Both the position numbers and the translations under genes were made by a program. The notes under the pieces are model-generated. The model did not search any database, was not told where the DNA came from, and saw only the letters and a list, made by a program, of their open reading frames with translations. This document shows positions 32,696-41,348 of a DNA stretch of 64,000 nt, piece by piece. This DNA is from Kitasatospora viridis. GTDB taxonomy: Bacteria; Actinomycetota; Actinomycetes; Streptomycetales; Streptomycetaceae. How positions within the stretch are numbered: position 1 is the first letter of the stretch; each line of letters starts with the position of its first letter. The stretch spans positions 4,989,001 through 5,053,000 of the forward strand of contig NZ_VIWT01000001.1 in assembly GCF_007829815.1 (NCBI RefSeq), given 5' to 3'.

Positions 32696-34012
32696 TCACC
32701 CGGCCGGGGTGCGCCAGCTCGGGCTGAGGGCCATCGCCGTCAGCTGGTCCACCGTCAGGGGCGGCTGGGGGCGGGTGACGCCGCCCTTGAAGTCGGTGCT
32801 GTTGAAGGACTCGATGCCGATCAGCAGCTTGTTCGGGGTGAGGATCCTCGCCTCGTTGCGGACCACGCCCCGGTAGTTGGCGAACGGGTCGTCGTGGGAG
32901 GTCAGCACCTTGGTCCCGTCGGGCTCGGTGGTGGCGCCGGTGAACTCGGTGGTGATGTCCCCGCCGCTGAACCGGCCCGGCTGGAAGCTGCTCCAGTCCT
33001 CGACGGTGACCCGCACCAGGCTCTTCCCGTGCCCGTCGTTCACCTGGAAGCTGGCGAAGGAGTCCTCGCCGCCGGGCGTCAGCTCGGTCAGGCCGTTCGG
33101 CAGCAGCGCGGCGGCGGTGCCCAGGATCTGCTGCAACGGCACGGGCCGGGAGCTGCCCGCCGTCGGGTCGATGTCGGACAGGCCCGACTTCACACCCGTG
33201 GTGACGGATTGCCAGACCTGGTCCTGGGCCAGCGCGGCGAGCTGGTCGGTGCTCAGCGGCGGGGTGGGGCGGCCGGCCTTCGCACCGTTCGGGGTCTCGT
33301 TGGACGAGGCGGCGGTCACCACCAGGCCGTCCGGACGCTCCAGGTCCGCCGACCAGTTCAGCATCGTGTCGCCGGCGAAGACGTTGGTGCGCTTGATCGT
33401 GCGCAGGTAGCTGTTGTCGGCCAGCTGGACCCTGGTGCAGGCGGTGTTCGGGTCCGGGGTGGTCGAGCAGGTCAGGCCGGACAGCGAGAGGTCGAGCGGG
33501 TTCGGGAAGACCCGGACGTTGATCGACACGGCGCCCTGGCCCTGACCGTCGGTCACGTTGAGCAGGGCGAACGGCCCGTCCGCCTTGACGTTGGGGTTGT
33601 TGACGGCGCCCTGGACGATCGAGGTGCCCGGCTGGAAGCCGGCCGGCACCCGCTGCTTGAGCAGGGCGAGCATCTGCTCGCCGGTGACCGGGGCCGGGGC
33701 GGGGCCGGCACTGGCGCCGGCGCTCGCACTGGCGCTGGCGGCGGAGCCCGGGGTGCTCACCACGGCGGTGGCGTGCTTGTCGGCCTGGGCGGTGCCGTGG
33801 GCACCGCCCTGCAACTGGGCGGTGGCCAGGCCCGCACCGGCCACCACCGCCGCCGCGGCGGTGCCGGCCACCAGGTTGCGGCGCAGCTTCTTGCGGCGGC
33901 CGCGGCGCTGCGCGCCGGCGGCGAGCAGCTCGACCGCCGGTTCGGGGGAGCCGGCGACGGCAGCGCGCAGTGCGGCGCCGAACTCCTCCTCGTACTCGTG
34001 CTCGTGGGACAT
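32696..34012 (-). CDS. single-pass membrane protein, probable partner of SigE-family sigma factor
   Basis: 438 residues. A cytoplasmic N-terminus (HEHEYEEEFG) of about 48 residues precedes one membrane helix (NLVAGTAAAAVVAGAGLATA), an Ala/Ser/Pro linker and a large secreted domain with two cysteines. It lies 38 bases downstream of a SigE-family sigma factor, the usual arrangement for an anti-sigma or signal-sensing partner. No zinc-binding anti-sigma motif is seen. No enzyme fold recognised. Confidence 0.8.
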   Translation of the reverse strand: MSHEHEYEEEFGAALRAAVAGSPEPAVELLAAGAQRRGRRKKLRRNLVAGTAAAAVVAGAGLATAQLQGGAHGTAQADKHATAVVSTPGSAASASASAGASAGPAPAPVTGEQMLALLKQRVPAGFQPGTSIVQGAVNNPNVKADGPFALLNVTDGQGQGAVSINVRVFPNPLDLSLSGLTCSTTPDPNTACTRVQLADNSYLRTIKRTNVFAGDTMLNWSADLERPDGLVVTAASSNETPNGAKAGRPTPPLSTDQLAALAQDQVWQSVTTGVKSGLSDIDPTAGSSRPVPLQQILGTAAALLPNGLTELTPGGEDSFASFQVNDGHGKSLVRVTVEDWSSFQPGRFSGGDITTEFTGATTEPDGTKVLTSHDDPFANYRGVVRNEARILTPNKLLIGIESFNSTDFKGGVTRPQPPLTVDQLTAMALSPSWRTPAG

Positions 34013-34050
34013 GACTCGGTGCACCACTTTCTGGACTGGGTGAAGGATGG

Positions 34051-34584
34051 TCAGCGCGGGAAGCGCTCGGCGAACGAGTCGCCGAGCTGGGCCCGCAACC
34101 GGCCCAGGGCGCGGTGGCTGCGCGAGCGGACAGCGGAGGTGGTCAACTGCAGGGCGGCGGCGGTCTCCTCGACACTGCGGTCCTCCCAGAACCGCAGTAC
34201 CAGCACCGCACGGTCCTGCCGCGACACCTGCTGCAACGCCTGGAGCAGCGTCACGCGAAGGGCCGGGTCGCCGTCGGTGACGGCGAGTTCGGGGAACTCA
34301 CCGGTGACCTTCTCGGTGCTGCTGCGGCGGCGCCGCAGCGAGAGGAAGGTGTTGACCAGGACGGTCTGCGCGTACCCGGCCGGGTTCTCCAGCCGGGACA
34401 CCCGCCGCCATCGGACGAACATCCGGCTGAGGGCCTCCTGCACGAGGTCCTCGGCGAGATGGACGTCGCCGCCGGTGAGCAGGTAGGCCGTCCGGTAGAG
34501 CGGCCTGCTCCGCGCAGCGGCGAACTCCAGGAAGGTCGGCGGAGCCCCCGGAGCAGCCGGTTCGGTCGTCGGTGAGTGGTCCAT
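34051..34584 (-). CDS. SigE-family RNA polymerase sigma-70 factor
   Basis: 177 residues with region 2 (LYRTAYLLTGGDVHLAEDLV, then QEALSRMFVRWRRV) and region 4 (LRFWEDRSVEETAAALQL, then TTSAVRSRSHRALGRLR), linked without region 3, as in extracytoplasmic-function sigma factors of the actinobacterial SigE family. It would direct RNA polymerase to a small regulon, with the downstream membrane protein as likely controller. The ATG at 34584 has no strong ribosome site. Confidence 0.93.
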   Translation of the reverse strand: MDHSPTTEPAAPGAPPTFLEFAAARSRPLYRTAYLLTGGDVHLAEDLVQEALSRMFVRWRRVSRLENPAGYAQTVLVNTFLSLRRRRSSTEKVTGEFPELAVTDGDPALRVTLLQALQQVSRQDRAVLVLRFWEDRSVEETAAALQLTTSAVRSRSHRALGRLRAQLGDSFAERFPR

Positions 34585-34655
34585 GCCTGCCTAACGCGGT
34601 GGGTCCGCGATCCTGTTGCAGGGCGGATGCGGAAAGTTCCGGCGGCCTGTCAGGG

Positions 34656-34676
34656 CCGGTACCGCTCCGGTACCCT
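34656..34676 (+). promoter_or_regulatory. twin CCGGTACC operator over the antitoxin promoter
   Basis: CCGGTACC occurs at 34656-34663 and 34667-34674, an 11-bp (one helical turn) period. The second copy covers a TACCCT -10-like hexamer (34671-34676) located seven bases before the antitoxin ATG. Cooperative binding of an autoregulating toxin-antitoxin complex would fit. Confidence 0.55.
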
Positions 34677-34683
34677 GAGCCGC

Positions 34684-34911
34684 ATGCCAGCTCTCAACAT
34701 CGAGTACACCGAGGCGGAACTGGCCGCGATTCGTGAGGCGGCGGCGGCCGACGGCAAGAGCGTCAAGGCGTACGTGCACGATCTGAGCGTGCGCGAGCAG
34801 CAGCGCCGCACCTTCGTCAACCACGCGGTGGCGTTCTGGAACGCGCACCTGGAGGAGTTCGACGCCGCCTTCCCGGAGGACGCGCCGACGGCGCGGCGCA
34901 GCGTGGCCTGA
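34684..34911 (+). CDS. antitoxin of Fic-like toxin-antitoxin pair
   Basis: 75 residues. The N-terminal IEYTEAELAAIREAAAADGK, then SVKAYVHDL, resembles ribbon-helix-helix antitoxins. A helical C-terminus (FVNHAVAFWNAHLEEFD) is likely to bind the toxin. It is followed with a one-base overlap (TGATG) by a Fic-like gene. The leaderless-type promoter overlaps two CCGGTACC repeats, consistent with autoregulation. Confidence 0.82.
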   Translation: MPALNIEYTEAELAAIREAAAADGKSVKAYVHDLSVREQQRRTFVNHAVAFWNAHLEEFDAAFPEDAPTARRSVA

Positions 34912-35282
34912 TGATGCTGCACGTCGACATCCGCTGGCTGCTCGACGTCCAGGAGCAGGCCTCGCCCGAAGACCTGAGCGTGCGGGACTACTCCGCGCTG
35001 CAGGCGGCGGTGGCCCGGCACCGGGTGAACACCGCGCAGCTCGGGCACGACGCCGATCCCTCCTGGTGCGCCGCGGCGTTGATGCACACCATCGTGCTGC
35101 TGCGGCCGCTGCCGGTGCGCAACAACCTCTACGCCTGCATGGCGACGGCCGCCTACATGCACGCCGCCGAGGAGGGGATCGACCCTCCGTACGGCGCGCT
35201 GGTGGAGCTGGCCCGGGACGTGGCGGCGGCGAAGGCGGACATCTTCGGGGCGGCGGAGCGGATCCGGGCCTGGCGGATCTGA
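34911..35282 (+). CDS. Fic/Doc-like toxin with divergent active site
   Basis: 123 residues. The overall pattern (helical; internal LMHTIVLLRPLPVRNNLYAC, then MATAAYM; ending DIFGAAERIRAWRI) aligns with small Doc-type Fic proteins. The canonical HPFxDGNKR motif is replaced by LRPLPVRNN (R65-N72), so the catalytic His, acidic residue and Gly are missing. It is either an inactive or mechanistically different toxin. The start overlaps the antitoxin stop; a second ATG is three bases on. Confidence 0.8.
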   Translation: MMLHVDIRWLLDVQEQASPEDLSVRDYSALQAAVARHRVNTAQLGHDADPSWCAAALMHTIVLLRPLPVRNNLYACMATAAYMHAAEEGIDPPYGALVELARDVAAAKADIFGAAERIRAWRI

Positions 35283-35307
35283 CGGTGTGCCTGTCGCTGA
35301 CGGGTGC

Positions 35308-35955
35308 TCAGCCGGTGGCGGGGCGCAGGCGCCCGCGCACCGCGGTGCCGAGGCGGTCCAGGCCCACCACGGCGCTCGCCAGCACGATGAACTCCACGGT
35401 CAGTTGGGCGATCTGCAGCCAGACGTAGCCGTAGCCGTGGCCGCTCGGGTCGAAGAAGAAGTACGGGTACTTGTTCGGGAAGCCGGGGAAGAGCGCCGCC
35501 CGGACCATCACCACGGCCGCGTAGCCGAGCGGGAAGCTCAGCCAGAGCGGCAGGTCCTTCCAGCGGGAGGCGTTGCGCGGCCCGAGGCAGAGCCAGTCCG
35601 CCAGCACCATGACGGGCGTGGTGTAGTGCAGGAAGAAGGTGGACCAGTTCTGCAGCCGGTCCGGACCGGAGACCAGGCCCGGCAGCGGATCGGCCCCGTG
35701 GTTGAGCAGGAAGTGCGCGACCAGGCCGGTGATCAGGATGTAGAGCGTGACCGCCCCGCGCAGCCGGGGCGCCGGCCCCTCGGCCGTGTCGCGCGCGGCC
35801 ATCCAGTACAGCGCCCCGGCGAAGTAGCCGAGGACCATCACGTTGGACTCGACGGTGAAGTAGACCAACGAGCCGTCACCGGTGACCAGCCCCAGCCCGG
35901 CCGACAGGACGATGGCCAGGCGCCACCAGAATGCGGGTCTGATCCAGGGGCGCAT
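35308..35955 (-). CDS. Pr6Pr family membrane protein
   Basis: 215 residues from the ATG at 35955 (three more from a GTG at 35964). Six hydrophobic segments and motifs YFTVESNVMVLGY, LQNWSTFFLHYTTPVMVLADW and PYFFFDPSGHGYG are typical of Pr6Pr/FAR-17a/AIG1-like membrane proteins. Function is unknown; polar residues in the membrane suggest an enzyme or transporter. The ATG is chosen for a GGTGA at suitable spacing. Confidence 0.85.
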   Translation of the reverse strand: MRPWIRPAFWWRLAIVLSAGLGLVTGDGSLVYFTVESNVMVLGYFAGALYWMAARDTAEGPAPRLRGAVTLYILITGLVAHFLLNHGADPLPGLVSGPDRLQNWSTFFLHYTTPVMVLADWLCLGPRNASRWKDLPLWLSFPLGYAAVVMVRAALFPGFPNKYPYFFFDPSGHGYGYVWLQIAQLTVEFIVLASAVVGLDRLGTAVRGRLRPATG

Positions 35956-36004
35956 CGTGATCACCAGTTCGGCGGTGGGGGTGGGCTGCGGGCGAGGCCG
36001 TACT

Positions 36005-36742
36005 CTACCGCCGGGCAGCGGATTTCGGGAGGACGAAGCCCGCCTCGTAGGCCGTGATCACCGCCTGCGTCCGGTCGCGCGCACCCAGCTTCGACAGCAC
36101 CGCCGCGACGTGCGACTTCACCGTCTCGGGGCTGACCACCAGCTCGCCGGCGATCTCACTGTTGCTCAGGCCGGTGGCGACCAGCCGCAGCACCTGCTGC
36201 TCGCGGTCGGTGAGGCGGGCGACCGAGCGGGCGGCCGCCGCGTCCCCGGCCGCTCCGGCGGTGCCCGGGGCCCGGCCGGCGGCCAGCTCGCGGATGGCCG
36301 CCGGGTAGAGCAGCGAATCGCCGCGCGCCACCAGCCGCACCGCCTGCAGCAGTTCCTCGGCGCTGCTGCGCTTCAGCATGAACCCGGCGGCCCCGGCGCG
36401 CAGCGCCTGGTAGACGTAGTCGTCGTGCTCGAAGGTGGTGATCACCAGGATCCGGGGCGGCTCGGGCAGGGCGGCCAGGATCAGCTCGGTGGCACGGATG
36501 CCGTCCAGTGGTGGGGGTACCTCCCGGCCGCCAGGCTGGGGGCGCATGCGGACGTCCATCAGCACCACGTCGGGCGCCGTCTCGCGGACCAGCGGCAGCA
36601 CCTCGCTGCCGTCTGACGCCTCGCCGACCACGGTCAGGTCGGGCTCGCTCTCCAGCACCACCCGCAGGCCGAGGCGGACCAGCCGCTCGTCGTCCGCGAT
36701 CACCACCCGGACCGGTGCGCCGCTCCCTTCGACCCGGCTCAT
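36005..36742 (-). CDS. NarL/LuxR-type response regulator with a receiver insertion
   Basis: 245 residues. The receiver domain has DD at 17-18, phospho-acceptor D63 (VVLMDVRM) and K in GFMLKRSS. The output domain is a LuxR helix-turn-helix (LTDREQQVLRLVATGLSNSE to VKSHVAAVLSKLGARDR). Directly after M66 it has about ten extra residues (RPQPGGREVPPP, 67-78) before DGIRATE, where relatives have only three. It overlaps the kinase gene by four bases (ATGA), so the pair is coupled. Confidence 0.93.
   Translation of the reverse strand: MSRVEGSGAPVRVVIADDERLVRLGLRVVLESEPDLTVVGEASDGSEVLPLVRETAPDVVLMDVRMRPQPGGREVPPPLDGIRATELILAALPEPPRILVITTFEHDDYVYQALRAGAAGFMLKRSSAEELLQAVRLVARGDSLLYPAAIRELAAGRAPGTAGAAGDAAAARSVARLTDREQQVLRLVATGLSNSEIAGELVVSPETVKSHVAAVLSKLGARDRTQAVITAYEAGFVLPKSAARR
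36509..36544. repeat. in-frame insertion element in the receiver domain
   Basis: The extra codons 67-78 of the response regulator are encoded by a C-rich block with GGGGGTACCTCCC (plus strand 36512-36524) and a closing GGCTGGGGGC. About 30 bases exceed the family consensus. It resembles short interspersed Streptomyces repeats with paired G-runs around GGTACC; this resemblance is from memory. Confidence 0.4.
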
Positions 36743-37992
36743 GCCGCCCCCACCGGGAGCCAGACCGCCAGCCGCCACCGGCCGCCGTCGGCCGTGCGCC
36801 CGCTCTCGCAGCCGCCGCCGCGCGCGGCCGCCCGCTCGGCCACCCCGCGCAGCCCCCGCCCGCCGCCGGGGCGGCTCGGCCGGTCGGCCCCGATCGGGTT
36901 GGTCAGTTCCACCATCAGCCGTCCTCCCTCGATGTCGAGCCGCAGCTCCGCCGGCACCGGCCCGGCGTGCCGCAGCACATTGGTCAGGCCCTCCTGGACG
37001 ATCCGGTACGCCTCCCGGGAGAGCGGCTCGGACAGCCCGGCCACCTCCGGCGCGGCCCGGGCCGTCACCTCCACCCCCGCCAGCGCGAGCTGACGGACCA
37101 GCAGGTCGAGCGCCGCCAGAGTGGGGCCGTTGGCCTCCGCCGGCTCGACCTCCTCGCGCAGCACCCCGAGCACCGTGTCCAGCTCGCCCACCGCATCCCG
37201 GGCGACCTCCTCGATCGCCCGCAGCGCCTCGGCCGCGAAGGCCGGATCCCGCTCCAACACCCGGCGGGCGGCGCTCGCCTGGATCGCCACCGCGCTGAGC
37301 GCGTGCCCCACCGAATCGTGCAACTCCCGGGCCAGCCGGTTGCGCTGGGCCAGCACCAGGGTGCGCCGCTCGGCGGCGGCCAGCCGCTCCTCGGCCGTCG
37401 GCCCCAGCAGGGCCGGCGCACAGCGGGCGAGCAGCGCCCCCGCCGCCGCGACCACCAGCACCAGCGCGACCAGCAGCCCGAGGCCCACCAGCGCCGTGAC
37501 CGGGGCGGACCGGCCGACCAGGTCGCTCACCTGCCGGTGCGTGGTCGGGCCGGTCAGCCGGAGCGCCACCGCCCACAGCAGCACGGCGGCCGGCGGGGTG
37601 GCCAGCGAGAGCCCGCTGACCACGCCGCCCACCAGCAGGTACAGCGCGAACCAGTGCGCCGTGCGCCGCTGGGCCGCCCAGCCGGCCGGCGGGCCGTGCG
37701 CCAACTCGCCCTCCCGCACGCCGGCCAGGGCCCGCGCCGCCGCCACCAGCAGCACCCGGGCCACCGGCAGCAGCGCCGCCACCCAGGCCATCGGCAGGGC
37801 GAGGGCCAGCGCCACCAGCTGGATCAGCACCGAGCGCACCGGATCGGTCCGCTGCCCGCCCGGCGAGAGCATGAAGGCCGCCAGCACCGACCCCAGCAAC
37901 CAGAACGGCATCAGCAGAGCGCCGCCCAGCACCAGGTGCACCCACCGCACCCGGGCCGTGCGCCCCAGCAGAGAAGCCGTCAGCTTTCGCAT
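36739..37992 (-). CDS. two-component sensor histidine kinase (HisKA_3)
   Basis: 417 residues. Several N-terminal membrane helices (residues about 15-205) are followed by the dimerisation/phosphoacceptor helix LARELHDSVGHALSAVA with its conserved His. The ATPase N-box is IVQEGLTNVLRHAG, and the glycine-rich lid reads GGGRGLRGVAERA. It is a NarL-class sensor without an obvious large extracellular domain, so it probably senses membrane or cytoplasmic signals. Its stop overlaps the response-regulator start. Confidence 0.93.
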   Translation of the reverse strand: MRKLTASLLGRTARVRWVHLVLGGALLMPFWLLGSVLAAFMLSPGGQRTDPVRSVLIQLVALALALPMAWVAALLPVARVLLVAAARALAGVREGELAHGPPAGWAAQRRTAHWFALYLLVGGVVSGLSLATPPAAVLLWAVALRLTGPTTHRQVSDLVGRSAPVTALVGLGLLVALVLVVAAAGALLARCAPALLGPTAEERLAAAERRTLVLAQRNRLARELHDSVGHALSAVAIQASAARRVLERDPAFAAEALRAIEEVARDAVGELDTVLGVLREEVEPAEANGPTLAALDLLVRQLALAGVEVTARAAPEVAGLSEPLSREAYRIVQEGLTNVLRHAGPVPAELRLDIEGGRLMVELTNPIGADRPSRPGGGRGLRGVAERAAARGGGCESGRTADGGRWRLAVWLPVGAA

Positions 37993-38050
37993 ACGGCGAA
38001 TCTACGGGGCGTGCCGTGACGGCGCGTCAGACGTTCGGCTGATACCCCCA

Positions 38051-38839
38051 TCACCCGTTGGGGGGAGGGGTCCAGAGGTGGATCGTGCAGCTGGTGAGCG
38101 CCCGGAAGCCGAGCCGGCGCAGGATCGGCGCGCTCCGCGCCGAGGCGTCCACGTGCAGGTAGCGGTGGCCGTGCTCGGCGGCGATCCGGGCCCGCTGGGC
38201 GACCAGCGCTCGGTAGGCGCCCCGCCCCTGCCACTGCGGGTGTGTGGAGCCGCCGAGCAGGGTGGCGAAGTCGGCCCCGTCCCGCAGCACCAGCCAGCCG
38301 GCGCAGACCAGGGTGCCGTCGGCCGCCTCGGCGAGGGTGATCGCGGTCCGTTCCGGCCGGTGCGCCAGCCGGGCCCGCAGCACCCCGGCGAGGAAGGAGA
38401 GGTCCTGGTCCCAGACGGTGCAGTACAGCTCGGCGATCCGGTCGGCGTCCGCCGGGTCCTCGGTCCGGCGCAGGGCGAACCCCGGCGGCGGCCCGCCGTG
38501 GTCGGCGAGGCCGGCCGCCTCCCGGACCAGGACGGTGCTGCCGGGCTGCGCCGCCAACCCGGCCGCCCGCAGCCGCTCGGGCAGTTCGGTCGGCCGGTCG
38601 TGCCCGCGGACCTTCCACTCCAGCGCCTCGCCGCGGGCCGCGAAGTGGTCGATCTGGCGCCGGATCAGCCGGTCCAGCTCGGCGCCGCGCACCCCGAGGT
38701 CGGGCGGGCCGGAGACGAAGCCCCGGCGCCCGCCGGTGACCCGGAGCAGCGGCCCGTCCCGCTCGGTCACGGTGCCCGGGTTGTCCAACGAGCCGCGCAG
38801 CTGCCGGTCGTAGAGGTCTAGTAACGCTGAGTCGCTCAC
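38051..38839 (-). CDS. GNAT family acetyltransferase with TTA codon
   Basis: 262 residues. The C-terminal GNAT domain has GGSTHPQWQGRGAYRALVAQ (acetyl-CoA loop) and YLHVDASARSAPILRRLGF. The N-terminal half resembles acetyltransferase adaptors. The GTG at 38839 overlaps the EI24-domain gene stop (GTGA). Codon 6 is the rare leucine codon TTA (38822-38824), followed by a rare CTA, so translation would depend on the bldA tRNA if this start is right. Substrate unknown. Confidence 0.88.
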   Translation of the reverse strand: MSDSALLDLYDRQLRGSLDNPGTVTERDGPLLRVTGGRRGFVSGPPDLGVRGAELDRLIRRQIDHFAARGEALEWKVRGHDRPTELPERLRAAGLAAQPGSTVLVREAAGLADHGGPPPGFALRRTEDPADADRIAELYCTVWDQDLSFLAGVLRARLAHRPERTAITLAEAADGTLVCAGWLVLRDGADFATLLGGSTHPQWQGRGAYRALVAQRARIAAEHGHRYLHVDASARSAPILRRLGFRALTSCTIHLWTPPPNG

Positions 38840-39633
38840 CGGTACGACTGTACGCCCGGCGGCTGCTGGTACGGGTTCTCTTGGTACGGATTCCCGGAGT
38901 ACGGACTCCTGGGGAACGGCTTCTGACGGGCCGCCAGCTGGTCCGCCACCAGCAGCGCCGCCCCCACCACCGCGCCGGGCATCAGCAGCACGGTGGCCAG
39001 CGGCACCAGGAAGGCCAGCACCAGCGGCGCGCCGAAGCCGACCGCCAGCATCCGTCGCCCGCGCAGCCGCTCGGTCGGCGGCACCCCGTGCAGGTCGAAG
39101 GCGAGCCCGGTGAGCTCGACGGTGAGGAAGTACCCGGTCACGCAGACCCCGAGCACCGGCGCCGCGAGCTGCCCGAGCAGCGGGACGCAGCCGAGCAGGA
39201 AGAGCGCCACGCCGCAGGCGGCCGTGCGCAGCCCGATCCGCAGGCCCGCGAGCAGGGAGTCGAGCAGGCCGACCTCCGGCGCCCCCTGCGGCGGCGGCGC
39301 CACCTCGCGCACCAGCCGCTCGTAGAACGGCTGACCGATCGTCAGCGTCAACCCGGTGAACGCCACCACCGAGACCAGCACCCCGAGGCCGATCAGCAGC
39401 GCCGTCGCCAGGTCGCGGAACGCCGTCCGCCAGCCCTGGCTCCAGTGCGCGGCGAACGGCGTCGCCGCGTTCACCAGGTCGCCCGCCCACCACACCAGCG
39501 CGCCGAGCGCCGCGCCGACCAGCACGGCGGCGATCAGCGCGGGCACCACCCCGAAGAACCAGCGGCGCGGCCGCCGCGCCACCCACAGCTGCCCGCGCCA
39601 CAGCGCACCCACACCCGCAAACAGGTCACCCAT
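38836..39633 (-). CDS. EI24-domain membrane protein (CysZ-like)
   Basis: 265 residues with four to six hydrophobic segments; LTIGQPFYERLVREV and TERLRGRRMLAVGFG are typical of bacterial EI24/CysZ-like proteins. A C-terminal hydrophilic tail contains repeated NPYQ motifs (GNPYQENPYQQPPG). A sulfate-transport role known for CysZ is not established for this branch. It overlaps the downstream acetyltransferase by four bases. Confidence 0.86.
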   Translation of the reverse strand: MGDLFAGVGALWRGQLWVARRPRRWFFGVVPALIAAVLVGAALGALVWWAGDLVNAATPFAAHWSQGWRTAFRDLATALLIGLGVLVSVVAFTGLTLTIGQPFYERLVREVAPPPQGAPEVGLLDSLLAGLRIGLRTAACGVALFLLGCVPLLGQLAAPVLGVCVTGYFLTVELTGLAFDLHGVPPTERLRGRRMLAVGFGAPLVLAFLVPLATVLLMPGAVVGAALLVADQLAARQKPFPRSPYSGNPYQENPYQQPPGVQSYR

Positions 39634-39668
39634 GGGCGAACACCATAGGGCCCGTCAGCGGCTCCGGG

Positions 39669-41348
39669 TCAGGCCGCCGCCCCGCCGGTGCTGGCCCGCC
39701 ACTCCAGCGCCTCCGCCTGGTCGGTGAACTCCACCAGGTGCTGCCCGGCGAACTCCGCCAGCGCGTCGCGCACTTCGCCCGGCGTGACGTAGAAGAACTC
39801 CCGCCGGCTGTTGACCCGGTTGACCCGCCGGTCGGCGAAGTGCTGGTGCAGCCGGGTCTCCAGGCTGACCGCGTCCTCGCTGAAGATCAGTGCGTGCACG
39901 TCGTAGCGGAACGGCACCGAGGCGCCGCTCAGCTCGCTGATCCGGTCCAGCGGTTCGAGGCGCCGGGTCAGCCCGATCTTCACCATCCGGTCGCCGAACG
40001 CGCCGACGTTGGAGATCACGTACACGTAGCCGGTGCGGATGTTCGCCGCCCGCGCCTCGACGGCCCGCAGCGCCTCCTCGATCTCGTCGAGCTTGGCCCG
40101 CATCCGGTCGGCCGCCGGGAGGTCGCCGCGCTCCCGCAGCCGCGCGATCGCCGACTGCACGTGGTCGCGCTCCTTCTCCAGCTTGGCCTGCTCGCGCTCG
40201 AACTCCCGCTGGGCCTTCTCCTCCTCGCGCTGCCGGGCGCGCAGCTCGCGCTGCAGCTCCTTCTCCTCCTCCTTCTTCTGGAGGTGGTCGGCGGTCAGGT
40301 GCAGCTCCCGGACGCGGGCGTCGTGGTACTCGTCGGATATCCGGATCTGCATGGTGGCGCCGAGCTTGGCGATCGTCTCCCGGGTCTTGTACAGCCGGTC
40401 CACCAGCGGGCCTATCCGGTGCGGGCGCATGGTCCGGACGGCCTGGTCCGCCTCCGCGTTGTACGCCCGGAGCATCAGCTTCGAGAAGTCCTTGACCATC
40501 TTGGTGCCCTGGCGGGAGGAGCCGTTGACGGTCCAGTTGGTGATGGACAGCACCGCCTGGCCGTTGCCCGCGAGCCGCTTGATGTCGGCCTGGATGGTCT
40601 CCAGGCGGGTGCGGTAGGCGATCGCGTCGTCGAGCGGGTGGTGGTAGCGGTAGACGCCCACCTCCTGGAGCATCACGGCTTCCTCGGTGACGACGGTCCG
40701 CGCCTGGATCTCGGTCAGCCGCAGCTGTGCCGCGGCCGTGTCGCGCAGGCAGGCCTCCAGGCCCTTGCGCGCCCGATCGGCGGCCCGCTCGGCCTCCTTG
40801 GCGGCGTCCTGCTCGCGCTTGGCGCCCTGCTTGGCCTCGCGCAGCAGCTCCCGGGCCTGCGCCTCGGCCGCCGTCCGGGTCTCGCGGGCCTGCGCCTCGG
40901 CGGCGGCGAGGGCCTCGCGGGCGTCCGCCTCGGCGGCGGCGAGGGTCTCGCGGGCGTCCGCCCCGGCCTCCTCGCGGATCGCGGCGGCCTCGGCGCGGGC
41001 CCGGGCGAGGGCGTCCAGGGTCTGCGCCGCGTCCAGCCCCTGGGTCTCGGTCACCCAGGCGCGCAGCTGGGCGAGTTCCTCGTTCTCCTTGCCGCGGCCC
41101 CGGCCGAACAGCCCGGAGCGCTTGGCGTCCTTGCCTTCCTTCCCCTCCAGGTTCCACTGCGGGGGCACCGGCAGCGGCGCCCAGAGCGGCTGTTGCGGGC
41201 GCGGCGCGGTCTCCGGGGCCGCCGTCCAGAGCTGCCACCCCGGCGGCGGGGGCGGCCAGCTCGGGTCCGGCTGCCAGCCCGGGGGCGGGGTCCAGTCGGC
41301 GGGCGGCGGCGGCCAGCCGGGCGGCGGGTTGAAGCGGTAGGAAGACAT
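39669..41348 (-). CDS. DUF4041 and GIY-YIG-type nuclease-domain protein
   Basis: 559 residues. The N-terminus is Pro/Trp-rich, followed by long Ala/Glu/Arg coiled coil (about 95-220). Then come DUF4041 (GVYRYHHPLDDAIAYRTRL to NAEADQAVRTMRPH), a second basic coiled coil, and a C-terminal T5orf172/GIY-YIG-like domain beginning GYVYVISNVGAFGDRMVKIG. Such proteins occur in phages and bacteria, with suspected DNA-related roles. No defence partner genes adjoin it. Confidence 0.88.
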   Translation of the reverse strand: MSSYRFNPPPGWPPPPADWTPPPGWQPDPSWPPPPPGWQLWTAAPETAPRPQQPLWAPLPVPPQWNLEGKEGKDAKRSGLFGRGRGKENEELAQLRAWVTETQGLDAAQTLDALARARAEAAAIREEAGADARETLAAAEADAREALAAAEAQARETRTAAEAQARELLREAKQGAKREQDAAKEAERAADRARKGLEACLRDTAAAQLRLTEIQARTVVTEEAVMLQEVGVYRYHHPLDDAIAYRTRLETIQADIKRLAGNGQAVLSITNWTVNGSSRQGTKMVKDFSKLMLRAYNAEADQAVRTMRPHRIGPLVDRLYKTRETIAKLGATMQIRISDEYHDARVRELHLTADHLQKKEEEKELQRELRARQREEEKAQREFEREQAKLEKERDHVQSAIARLRERGDLPAADRMRAKLDEIEEALRAVEARAANIRTGYVYVISNVGAFGDRMVKIGLTRRLEPLDRISELSGASVPFRYDVHALIFSEDAVSLETRLHQHFADRRVNRVNSRREFFYVTPGEVRDALAEFAGQHLVEFTDQAEALEWRASTGGAAA

